Part shown: piece by piece, positions 31,709-40,614 of the stretch
How positions within the stretch are numbered: the stretch's first letter is position 1
Layout of the letters: the number at the start of each line of letters is the position of its first letter
DNA from: Azorinus chamasolen
Lineage: Eukaryota; Mollusca; Bivalvia; Cardiida; Solecurtidae
Length of the DNA stretch: 64,000 nucleotides
NCBI GenBank assembly: GCA_963576725.1
Contig: OY755243.1
Span: 78,037,349-78,101,348 of the forward strand
Reading direction: 5' to 3'
The notes under the pieces: generated by a model
Told to the model about the DNA's origin: nothing
What the model saw: only the letters and a program-made list of their open reading frames with translations
The model's database searches: none
Translations under genes and position numbers: made by a program

Positions 31709-33814
31709 TTAATACTCTTCGTCGTTGTTCATGTTATCAGTCATGTGACGACGCCGATTTCTGTATTCTGTTCGATTTAGCCATGGCCGGCACGCGATTC
31801 CTTCAGGCCAGTTGTTTGGATTTTCCATGATTTCCGACTGGTCTTTAAACACGACTACTTGTGCTGATAAACAGTCTGTTCTCCTAGCAACGAGAAATTT
31901 TGCGTTTTTGCACGTTACCCCCATTTCTTCAAGAAAGTCGTACAAATCGTCTTCGTTGCAATCTAAAGCGATACCTGAAATTAGATAGGACACGGCCTTT
32001 CTTCTTGCAACACCGTAAAATCTAGTTTTCGCTGGTGTCATTGGGTCATAGTTCATTTCACTTGGGCTGGGGACGTTTGAATTAAACTCAGTTGTGGTCG
32101 CGCTATCATTGCAGACGTCAATTTGGGTCGACGTCGGCTGACGTCGCTGGGAAACGACAGATTTAGATGCAGGTTGAATATTAATAATCATTCCACCAGC
32201 ACCTCTGTTAGAGTTTCTTGAAGACGTATTGACAGCTTCTATATCTTGTTTATTCATGTCATTTGAATCTCTGTCTGGACCAGACGTTTCTACGCCAGAA
32301 CTATGCGATAGCGCTTGAGAGTAGGACCTGCAATTACCTGAGGCGCGTACTTCCGGTTTCCGGAGTGGTAACGCGGTTGAGGGTACTTCAATTGAAGGCG
32401 GTTTGGTTTGAGCAGCAGTAGCTGTAGTCTGTGGCGGAGTATCTGACGCCCTATTTTGTAGAGCAGTCGTGATATTTCGGCCAATGGTGTCGAGCTTCTC
32501 AGTCAATTTATTTGCAATATGCTCTAATGAGGTGTGTACAGTATGTCCTTGAGAGACACGACTGCCAATTGAACTAATTTTATCTGATATATCAGTTGCA
32601 AACTTTTCAAGAGTGTTCTGCAGGCTGCCACTAGGGTTCTGTGATATTTTATTGACATTTGTTTCGAGATGTTTTAGCCTCGAGTCTGCAGTTTTTGATG
32701 CCTTTTCAGTACATGATAATCTTGTTCTGATTTCTTCAAGACCTTTCGATTGCGTATCGATCTTTTCGTTGACTTCTGACATGCGAACAATAAAGGAATT
32801 TTTCTTTTGCACTTCGCTGTCATGAAGGTTTCTAATTTGTCTACTATTTTCATTCACTTTCGAGTCAGTGTTACGCATGTCTTGTTGAAGTACATTTCTG
32901 TGTGAATCGAGTGCAGTCAGCCGACCGCATAGTGTTTCCAAACCAGCAGAGAGTTTACCTATATTTTTGTCACTGATATTGGCACCAGAGCTGTCCGAAC
33001 ATGATACAATACGTGTGCAAGAATTGATCTCTGATTTCATAGATTCTATAGCAGATGACATGTTTGTCGAGAAATTGTTTACTGTATCTTTAATTTCAGC
33101 AGTTTGTGCTTTAAGCAAGGCTACTTCTGCTTGTAGAGATGACATGTTATTTTTAATTACATTTACTTCGTGCATTAGAGACCCGCCGTCGTGATGTTGT
33201 GGGTATTTTTCTTCTATGCACGAAGTGTTTGCTTCTGATGCTTTAAACATATTGTTCACGTTTCTCAAGTTTCCATATAAAAACTGTGTTAGCTCAAAGC
33301 AGTCATGCGCATATCGTTCTCCAACACTTGTTTTGGTTGATTTCCTCCTATCTTTCAGGATGCCGGACGGTCCGTTGTCACAGTGACGTGAGCGAGAGGC
33401 AAGCTCAAGTCTATATTCGGACAATTTTTCCTCAGAGGATTGAAAATGTTCAAGGAGGCTACTAACAAACAGGTCTCTTGGAAGATGACTAAGATCAGGC
33501 AGGGCTATGGCAGCAGAGGTCCGGTCGTACGGTTGCTGACCGCACTGAATTGTGTCGTCAGAGAGCACTATCGGCGAGGCAGGATAACTTCTGTCCGATC
33601 TGTTAGTTAGCCCAGAGTTGCTTCCTTTGTTTATACGTGACGGTGTAGCCCCGTTCCGTTGTGTAGATTTAACAAAAGTCTGTGAGCTATTTATGTCCAT
33701 GTTTAATAAGGAATAATCATTGTCATAATCTTCACCACAGGTTGCTGGTTGGTCACCCGTGGCCATTTCACCGTTTGAGAGAAATACTTGGCTGAATTCG
33801 TAATCGCCGTTCAT
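31709..33814 (-). CDS. LINE ORF1 protein
   Basis: 701 codons, ATG at 33814, TAA at 31709. The N-terminal ~200 residues are Ser/Asp-rich and low in structure. Residues ~210-440 look like a long coiled coil (heptad-like stretches such as NNMSSLQAEVALLKAQTAEI and DSRLKHLETNVNKI), consistent with ORF1 trimerisation. Residues ~450-600 are Ser/Thr/Pro-rich. The last ~100 residues (SYLISGIALDCNEDDLYDFL ... VVVFKDQSEIMENPNNWPEG) resemble the RNA-binding-fold C-terminal region of other LINE ORF1 proteins (inference), ending in a basic RNRRRH stretch. The frame is fully open. The likely role is to package LINE RNA; exact family unknown. Confidence 0.8.
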   Translation of the reverse strand: MNGDYEFSQVFLSNGEMATGDQPATCGEDYDNDYSLLNMDINSSQTFVKSTQRNGATPSRINKGSNSGLTNRSDRSYPASPIVLSDDTIQCGQQPYDRTSAAIALPDLSHLPRDLFVSSLLEHFQSSEEKLSEYRLELASRSRHCDNGPSGILKDRRKSTKTSVGERYAHDCFELTQFLYGNLRNVNNMFKASEANTSCIEEKYPQHHDGGSLMHEVNVIKNNMSSLQAEVALLKAQTAEIKDTVNNFSTNMSSAIESMKSEINSCTRIVSCSDSSGANISDKNIGKLSAGLETLCGRLTALDSHRNVLQQDMRNTDSKVNENSRQIRNLHDSEVQKKNSFIVRMSEVNEKIDTQSKGLEEIRTRLSCTEKASKTADSRLKHLETNVNKISQNPSGSLQNTLEKFATDISDKISSIGSRVSQGHTVHTSLEHIANKLTEKLDTIGRNITTALQNRASDTPPQTTATAAQTKPPSIEVPSTALPLRKPEVRASGNCRSYSQALSHSSGVETSGPDRDSNDMNKQDIEAVNTSSRNSNRGAGGMIINIQPASKSVVSQRRQPTSTQIDVCNDSATTTEFNSNVPSPSEMNYDPMTPAKTRFYGVARRKAVSYLISGIALDCNEDDLYDFLEEMGVTCKNAKFLVARRTDCLSAQVVVFKDQSEIMENPNNWPEGIACRPWLNRTEYRNRRRHMTDNMNNDEEY

Positions 33815-34146
33815 TGTTAATAACTTTGACCGTTACACGCCTGGGGCGATACGCCGGACAATGCAGCGTGACCCGTGCACTGAGATGCATTCACAGTTTA
33901 TACATCATGTGTTGTTGTTGTCAGTTTTTGCTTTATTATTACGACAAAGGAAAATGTCTATAACATATATTACTCACTGGATCCAATCTTAAGTCCACAG
34001 ACAAGTCCACAATATCCCAGAAAACACTTTTATCCTTTATATCGTGTACTTTATTACGCTCCAAACAGTTTTACTTTGCACTAAATCAACGATTTTTATC
34101 AGAGCGAGTTCGAAGCACGTCCATTAACAACCGGAACCGGAACATC

Positions 34147-34688
34147 TTTTCAAACATACATGTGTACATATGTCTATGTGAAATAAAGGGTTAACAATAC
34201 ACACTTTAAGTAGATATTTTTTATTGATAAAACAATTTTAAAGTGAAGAAAATATTCCAAAACAGGGAATTAATATAATACATAAATACTTGAAATGCTC
34301 TGATCTAGTTATGTAAAACAACTTTATTTTTTACTTCAATTGTTAACCAGCATTTTGTACTAATATTGCTTTTCGAACATTTATTGGATCCAGATAATCT
34401 AATAAGAAGGAAGACTCATATTACTTGTTCCGTGCGTATGACATTTTCACTTCTGCTAATATTCGGTATATAATTATCAACCCCTGTAATATTCGGCTGT
34501 CAAATTCCAGGTGGTGATCAGGGGTTGCACTGATCGTCCAATCTTGGTCATCTTGATCTGGAAAACAAACAACAGGACAATTTATTCTTGTTACAAACAT
34601 TCTTCATAGTTCTGTCATATTATCACTACCTGTACCATAGGTGCGAAATACAAACACTACATTATTGCTTTCTAGGCGATTTCTCCAA
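34147..34688. repeat. 540-bp direct repeat, right copy
   Basis: Near-identical to 26821-27364 and starts exactly where the LINE 5' UTR ends. It is followed by a different flank (AAAAATGACATCATGAATA). Confidence 0.9.
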
Positions 34689-35436
34689 AAAAATGACATC
34701 ATGAATATTAATTAAAATTATTGGCTATTATAGGACATGGACACAGGAACGATTTGCCATGGTAGAAACTGTAGACACATATCTATATATCACAAGCAAA
34801 TGGACCAGACCCTGATCAGATGGCTCCTACATGAGCCAACTGATCTGGGTCTACCCTGTTTGCAAATGCTTATTCATGGAGTAAAGGGCTAAGAGTGTAA
34901 CATTTTATTTTAGTGAATTCTTAAAGCTTCCGAAAGAAATGTCTGCTCAATCTCTGATTTGATGAATATTTCATTCGATCAAACAATTGACTGAAACAGC
35001 TTTGATCCGGATGAGATGGCAATGCCGAATAAATTGGCTTCTCATCTGGACCCAAGTTGTTTGTGAATACCCCTCAAGTGAAAAGAGTTAATACCCTTTG
35101 CCAAAGTCTTACAGGTTTTATTTTATGTACTCAGCAGAGTTCTGTTAACAATTGCTAATGGTGCTTTCCGCATGACTTTCATCCTGCATTTATAATAAAC
35201 TGCCACCTGTCGTACAGACTACAGACTGACATTAATACTAATTTTAATGTCCGGTTTAGCGAGGTATTTCTTTAGTGCAATATGACAATTTCAAATTTAA
35301 ACAATGGACTATGAAACAATGAAACACCATGTCTCTTACAAGCATAACTCAACAAGCAATGATATATCAAGGTCCAGATTAGAATTTTAAGATGTGTAAA
35401 TGAAAACATTTTTATGAATAACTTCTTTTTTATGAA

Positions 35437-35530
35437 TTTCTCCACCAAACCCTATATTGTGGCCACTCTTTAGAATTGTCTCTTCGAGACAGTTCTAAAG
35501 AGTGGTCACAAAATAGGGTTTTGTGGAGGA
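35437..35530. mobile_element. Palindromic MITE, family 3
   Basis: TTTCTCCACCAAACCCTATA pairs with TAGGGTTTTGTGGAGGA, and the arms run inward through CCACTCTTTAGAATTGTCTC to a loop TTCGA. A shorter sister lies at 35648-35733. Confidence 0.7.
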
Positions 35531-35647
35531 ATGAGGATTTTAGTATCTGAGTATGCACATTTATCCGTTGGTCTGGTATAAACATGTAGGTATCAGAGGT
35601 CCTGATAAGGTGGGTAAATTAAAATATTTTCAAGAATAAATTCTTTA

Positions 35648-35733
35648 TTTCTTCACCAAACCCTATGTTTTGACCACTCTAAAGAATCGTCTCTTCCTAA
35701 AGAGTGGTCACAACATAGGGTTTTGTGGAGAAA
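35648..35733. mobile_element. Palindromic MITE, family 3 (second copy)
   Basis: TTTCTTCACCAAACCCTATG pairs with CATAGGGTTTTGTGGAGAAA. The inner arms share CCACTCTAAAGAATCG with the copy at 35437, but the loop side is shortened. It sits 100 bp upstream of a DOHH exon. Confidence 0.7.
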
Positions 35734-35832
35734 TGATTATTTTAGTATTTGAGTATGCACCTTTATCTGTAGCTCTGTAGGTATGTTACCTTTTGACTTA
35801 ACATCCATTTGTCAAGTGAGTTTGGTTTCCAG

Positions 35833-35909
35833 GTGAAGCCCTTGGTGCAATTGGGAGCAGTGAGGTTCTAGACATATTACAACAGTATTCAAGTGACCCG
35901 GTCATTGAG
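35833..35909 (+). CDS. DOHH: DOHH internal exon (HEAT-repeat linker)
   Basis: The acceptor TTTCCAG ends at 35832 and the donor GTGAGG starts at 35910. The exon is 77 nt: two bases completing a Gly codon, then 25 codons EALGAIGSSEVLDILQQYSS-DPVIE, ending in phase 0. This matches the stretch of DOHH directly after the second iron-binding His-Glu motif (MVRHEAG in animals). That motif and the N-terminal ~90 residues must therefore come from an upstream exon, which I could not find in the window. It joins in frame to the exon at 38303 (VAETCELA). Confidence 0.9.
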
Positions 35910-36176
35910 GTGAGGAAAACTTCAATTGCATTTTTGATTTACATGTGGCAATTAACGTTTGTGGTGAGAAACAAGTTGAGTCGAATTGGCAAACAGAGTA
36001 GGCCCAGAACACAGAATTCATTTGAGCTGGGTGCACACCTTTTGCCAATCAAGATTTTTCATTGTAATGGACCAAACCTGCAGTTAAACAATTAGGAACT
36101 ATTCCTTTAGGAAAGAGCATCCAAGGGAGGTAACAGGGATTGCTTTGGCTGTTGTCATTCTACTTTCTGTCTACAC

Positions 36177-36392
36177 CGGCCGCGTGGCTCAGTGGTAGAG
36201 CGTCCGTCTGCGGTACGGAAGGTCATAGGTTCAGTCCCCGGCTGCGACAGACCAAAAGTCGTTACAAGTTGGTACTAGTAGCTCCGTTGTCTATGCTTGT
36301 CATTAAAGGTGTAGTTCTAGGACTGGTCGACCTGGTTTCAGGATAATGTGACTGTGTGGGGTGCCCTTGCCATGTACCTGCGGCATCTTTCA
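36177..36392 (+). mobile_element. tRNA-derived SINE, 3'-truncated
   Basis: The tRNA-like head has an A box TGGCTCAGTGG (36185-36195) and a B box GGTTCAGTCCC (36228-36238), RNA polymerase III signals. A family body follows (GACAGACCAAAAGTC ... GGATAATGTGACTG ... GTACCTGCGGCA). It stops before the ACTC tail seen in the full copy at 50923-51237. It lies in the DOHH intron. It is not a functional tRNA gene: the head does not close into a normal acceptor stem. Confidence 0.75.
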
Positions 36393-37503
36393 ATATTAGC
36401 CTAAATATGATATGCACGTCCAAATTAAACTGAAAGCAGAGAAGTTTGGCTTTTAATCCTTTTCCCCATGAAAATTCATACAATAATAATGATATCATGA
36501 ATATTAATTAACTGAAATCTTATCATATCACTATGAACATGGGATATTTAATTGTTGCAGAAACAGTAGAATCAGATATATAATATTACACAAGCAAACA
36601 GTAAACCCTGGTCAGACAGCTCCTATATAAGTAATCTAATCTGGGTCTACTTTGTTTGCAAAGGCATAGAAATGCATATTTATGGAGTAAAAGAATTAAA
36701 AATTCTATGTGTTTTAGTAAATTGTACTACCTCAAAGTCTGTTATGTGCATGCATACTTTCACATAGTCAGTTACTTTTCTCTCACAGAGTATTTCACAG
36801 ACTTACTCTAATTATCCTAAGTAGTCAGTTAGTAGCAAGACATACCTTGGCATATATAGTGTTCGCCCAGTTCAAATGACTGTTGAAGGGGCCATTTCAT
36901 AAGGGTCTACACTATTTGCTACTATGTCAGTCTATATATATAGCCTCTGCTGACATGTACAAACTGTGCATTGAAGCTAGTGTTGGATAAGACTATAGAG
37001 GATCTACATTACTTAATGTTGAAGCTTTTACATGTATATGATTATCAGATTGCAGCAGCTTTAAATCTTTCCACAATTTGGATGAATATGTGATAACGTT
37101 ACCTGCTGAATTTCTTTCATGGCATATGAATGTAAGAGTTTGATATTGGCAGAAACTGTAGAATCAGATCTATATTTAGTTCACAAGCAAACAGGACGGA
37201 TCCTGATTGGACGGCTGCAACAGAACCCATCTGATATGGATCTTCTCTATTGCAAAAACATGAACAAGTTGTTTGATATTCTGATAAAGTATGGTAAGGC
37301 AAGAACAGTGAAAGATATGATGCAGATAGCATGTCAGAGTTTGTGCAAATTTGGTAACCAAAGTTTTCTTCTGCTTCTTACAAAACTTTAGTCAAAGTAT
37401 AAACAACTTTGATCCTGTTTAAAGCAAGCACCCCATATGCAATTTATTTATATTACATTTGCTCATAGTTCAGAAGGATACATATGAAATGCAAGAAATA
37501 ATT
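36393..37503. other. DOHH intron, repeats only
   Basis: Contains a MITE palindrome at about 36595-36665 (AAACAGTAAACCCTGGTCAG...) and diverged MITE sequence near 37170-37260. No exon was seen. Confidence 0.4.
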
Positions 37504-37918
37504 TTTATGCCCCCATTGACGATAGTCGGGGGGGGCATATTGTTTTTGCCCTGTCTGTTTGTCTGTTTGTTTGTTTGTCAGCAACTTTAACACTGGTCAT
37601 AACTTTTGAGCCAGTACAGATAGAGACTTGATATTTGGCATACATATGTATCTCATAAAGCCGCACATTTTGAGGGGTAACGTGTCAAGGTCAAGGTCAT
37701 CCTTCAAGGTCAGAGGTCAAATATATGGGTCAAATCGCCGACTTTAACATTGGCCATAACTTTTGGACCAGTAGAGATAGACTTGATATTTGGCATGCTT
37801 GTGTATCTCATGAGGCTGCACATTTTGAGGGGTGACATGTCAAGGTCAAGGTCATCCTTCAAGGTCAGAGGTAAACTATATGAGGGGACATAGTGTTTCA
37901 CAAACACATCTTGTTTTT
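37504..37918. repeat. Short hairpin-headed element with AGGTCA clusters
   Basis: Opens with the hairpin TTTTATGCCCCCATTGACGA / CGGGGGGGGCATATTG and ends ACACATCTTGTTTTT. It has two monomers of about 170 bp, each with TTGATATTTGGCAT, ATTTTGAGGGGT and TCAAGGTCAAGGTCATCC. It is the same architecture as the larger arrays, here in a DOHH intron. Confidence 0.7.
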
Positions 37919-38302
37919 CCATGTTTTTAAAGTTCAAGATTGAGTCATCAAACGTAACCCTTTACTCCATGTTCGCAAAGTTGCAAACATAGTAAAAGTA
38001 CATGTATGAGTCATGCAGGAAACACCACATACAAAAGACACAGTCACCCATACAGCGCCATGACAAGAAAGTACAGCAAATAAACCAACAACACCCAGCT
38101 CCTGTAGGGGCCGTCTGATCAGGGTTTGCTATCTTTGCTTATGAAGGAATATAGATATTTTCCTACAGTTTCAGTCATTGCAGAAATACCTTGTTTTAGA
38201 TGCCATTATAAAAATTCAGCTAATCAATATTCATAGTCATTGTTTCTAACAAGAAAATTCATGAAGTAAAGGCTTAAACATAAAATGTTGATATTTCCAC
38301 AG

Positions 38303-38549
38303 GTAGCTGAAACATGTGAGTTGGCAATTAACCGAATAAAGTGGCTTCAGAACAGTCAAAATGAAACGGAGTCATTAACAAGCAATCCATACATGTCAGT
38401 TGACCCTGCACCACCTAGTGTCACCGGTGACATTGCATATTTCAGAGGAGTCTTATTGAATGAGGACTTACCATTGTTTGAAAGATACAGAGCCTTGTTT
38501 TCATTGAGAAACATTGGAACTAAAGAATCAGTGTTAGCTTTAGCAGAAG
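38303..38549 (+). CDS. DOHH: DOHH internal exon (central linker and HEAT start)
   Basis: The acceptor TTTCCACAG ends at 38302 and the donor GTTTGTG starts at 38550. The 247-nt exon encodes VAETCELAINRIKWLQNSQN, then a variable linker, then NPYMSVDPAPPSV, DIAYFRGVLL and PLFERYRALFSLRNIGTKES up to ALAE plus one base of a Gly codon. YLSVDPAPP and PLFERYRAMFALRN are landmarks of animal DOHH between its two HEAT halves. The frame is intact and continues in phase from 35909. Downstream, only 118 bp into the intron, a piggyBac-like MITE has inserted. Confidence 0.92.
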
Positions 38550-38666
38550 GTTTGTGCAGTACAGTAAAACTTGAATTGGGAATCATTAAAATCGCTAAAT
38601 TTATGCAGGACAAAAATGATGCAGGGAGCTCCCTATGGGAGCTTTCTGCATTAGTTTTGATATGTG

Positions 38667-38893
38667 TTAATCCTTTCCTCCATGAATACGCCTTTCTATG
38701 CCTCTGTAATAACCACTCCTTGAAACCATTGTGATAAATAGAGCATTTGCTCATATAGGAGCAAATGCTCTATTTATCACAATGGTTTCAAACTACAAAA
38801 TTTAAAATTTTCCTTTTCTGTAGTAAACGCTCCTTTTGGGTAGATTCATTCAAAGAGGTTGGGTCTAAAATAACCTATGGAGGAAAGGATTAA
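38667..38893. mobile_element. Best-preserved piggyBac-like MITE
   Basis: 227 bp: begins TTAATCCTTTCCTCC and ends GGAGGAAAGGATTAA, a perfect 15-bp inverted repeat including the TTAA target. The centre is the palindrome AACCATTGTGATAAATAGAG / CTCTATTTATCACAATGGTT around CATTTGCTCATATAGGAGCA. It is the reference copy for the family seen at 4198, 7425, 7856, 47625 and 53090. Confidence 0.75.
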
Positions 38894-39334
38894 GCCTCCA
38901 CCTATATTTTTAGACTCACATTAAATTTTGCATGTTTTCATCCCGATCAAATGTGGGGTACCTAAACATATGATCCAAGCTGTTTGCCCCTAAGATCGGG
39001 CAATGTTTTTTTTGGCCTGTCTTGTGTGTTGGTCTTGCTAAAACTTCTTAGCTCTATAAGTGTGCGCCTTTAAACCATAAATAAAGAGTCATTGGCATTA
39101 TGCATATTAATTAGATTATTTTTTATAATGGCACATAGACACTGGACGTTTTGGCTATACTAGACACTGTTGAATCATATCTACATGTATGTACTTCATA
39201 AGCAAACAGAGCAGACCCTGATCAGACAGCTCCTACAGAATCTGTCTGATCTGGATCTACTCTATTTGCAAAGGCACATAAAGGCGTATTTATGGAGTAA
39301 AGCATTAATGCCTTTGCAAACAGAGCTGCCACAG

Positions 39335-39629
39335 TGTAACATAACACTTATGTTACGGGCTAAAGGTTAAATGGTTATGTACTACATGATACATGTAGAG
39401 TATACATGTATATATTTATCAATATGTCAAGAATACACATGAGATAGTACAGCTGTCATATATGGCTAGACATTATATAAGGATTGGATATATATACAGG
39501 GGAGAGAGTAGGAGCCAAGAGAAGAATGAGAGAAGAGACTTGGAGACATAGTCATGATGTTAGAAAGAATCACGGTACGAAGAAATAAACATGTAGAAAC
39601 GTATAGAGACTAAGTTGTTCATTACGCCA
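39335..39629 (+). repeat. Gypsy-1 5' LTR
   Basis: 295 bp, TGTAACATAACACTTATG ... TTACGCCA (TG...CA). It contains a TATA-like ATATATATACAGGGG near 39490 and an AATAAA near 39585, likely the promoter and poly(A) signal. Confidence 0.92.
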
Positions 39630-39741
39630 CACAGGCGTTTATGGTGCCATGACCAGGATTCTGGATCCGGCGCGGAAAAATGTCGGAGTAAGGGTAAGTC
39701 ATTTCACTTTGTGGCTTGTGGTGTAGTTTTGATCTGTAATA

Positions 39742-40614
39742 ATGGCGGAAATTGGATTGACGCAGACTTTGGAAAATTTAACAAATCAATTAGCAAATGT
39801 ATCAGCACAAAATGTAAACTTCACTTTTGATGGAAAAACTAAAGAATTTGAATCATGGATAAGAAATATAGAAAAATTTGTGTTAGTTAACAATATTTCA
39901 GAAACAAAGAAAAATTTAATTGCTTTAAGATCCAGTACAGGGATTGTTTCAGAATTTATACAAAAACGTTTACAAAGTAATCAATATTTAAGTTGGTAAC
40001 AGTTGAAAAATGAGTTGGAAAATCTTTTTGGAGAAGTAACAGATAGATATCATAATTTTTCACTACTAAGCAATATTAAACAACAAAGAGGTGAAAATGT
40101 ACAGATTTTTGCAGAGAGAATACAAGTTTTGGCAAAAACTGCTTATGAAAATTTTGAGCAAAATACAGACGTAATTGAACAGCAATTAATTTGGTTTTTC
40201 ACAGAGGGGTTAATTGATGGGGAAATTAGGGAATATTTGATAAGGAAGAATCCTATAAGTTTTCAAAATGCAATAGAAATAGCTGTAAGCGAACAGAATA
40301 TCGGCGAAAAAATTAGATTAAGAGCTAGGGGAAAAGTTAGCAAAAGAGAGATTGTACGATCTAAACGGAAACGGAAACGAGAGAAAAGAAAATTGTCAAT
40401 CAATAATGTCAAATCGGAAACGGTACACGTAAACAAAGAATATACACATGCGCGTAGGGTCAAAACACGATGTTGGTTTTGTGGTCAGGTCGGTCACGTA
40501 AAATTTGAGTGTAAACAGTTCAGACAGTTGATGAACAGGCCGAAAAGTAGACATTCGGAAAACTCGGACGTTTCCGTCATAACGAGATCGGTGCTCGGAA
40601 ACAAAATAATGTAG
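39742..40614 (+). CDS. Gypsy-1 gag (in-frame stop inside)
   Basis: ATG at 39742 opens a capsid-like protein (86 codons), interrupted by TAA at 39997-39999 and continuing in the same frame to TAG at 40614. The C-terminal part is basic (RSKRKRKREKRK) and ends with a CCHC zinc knuckle, CWFCGQVGHVKFEC, spacing C-x2-C-x4-H-x4-C, which binds genomic RNA in this family. The stop context is TAA CAG TTG, loosely like a stop-CAR-YYR readthrough site, but the middle of gag is an unusual place for programmed readthrough, so a nonsense mutation is more likely. The pol frame is open from 40551, overlapping gag by about 64 nt in the -1 frame. Confidence 0.82.

Larger units (their letters stand above)
28242..34146 (-). 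mobile_element. APE-type LINE retrotransposon, nearly full length
   Basis: Minus-strand non-LTR retrotransposon: 5' UTR of about 330 nt (34146-33815), ORF1 (33814-31709), a 14-nt gap, then ORF2 with apurinic-like endonuclease and reverse transcriptase (31694 to 28242), broken by two frameshifts. It copies itself by target-primed reverse transcription (family knowledge). The clade cannot be fixed by eye; CR1-, Jockey- and I-like groups share this layout. Flanking 540-bp near-identical repeats suggest recent arrival or a recent rearrangement. Confidence 0.85.
34689..35832. other. Probable DOHH intron with MITEs
   Basis: Directly upstream of the DOHH exon at 35833. It carries a palindromic MITE core at about 34797-34862 (GACCCTGATCAGATGGCTCC arms), part of a GCATTTATAATAAACTGCCACCTG repeat near 35190, and two hairpin MITEs listed separately. 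No N-terminal DOHH exon is visible. Confidence 0.45.

Noticed and set aside
24355..35832. N-terminal DOHH exons (first two His-Glu motifs)
   Set aside because: I looked for conserved stretches such as MVRHEAGEALG or a KHE-type motif upstream of 35833 on the plus strand and found none; they may lie left of the window, be lost, or be too diverged to see by eye.
36177..36254. Candidate tRNA gene
   Set aside because: A and B boxes are good, but the acceptor stem does not close and the same body follows other copies; it is a SINE head.
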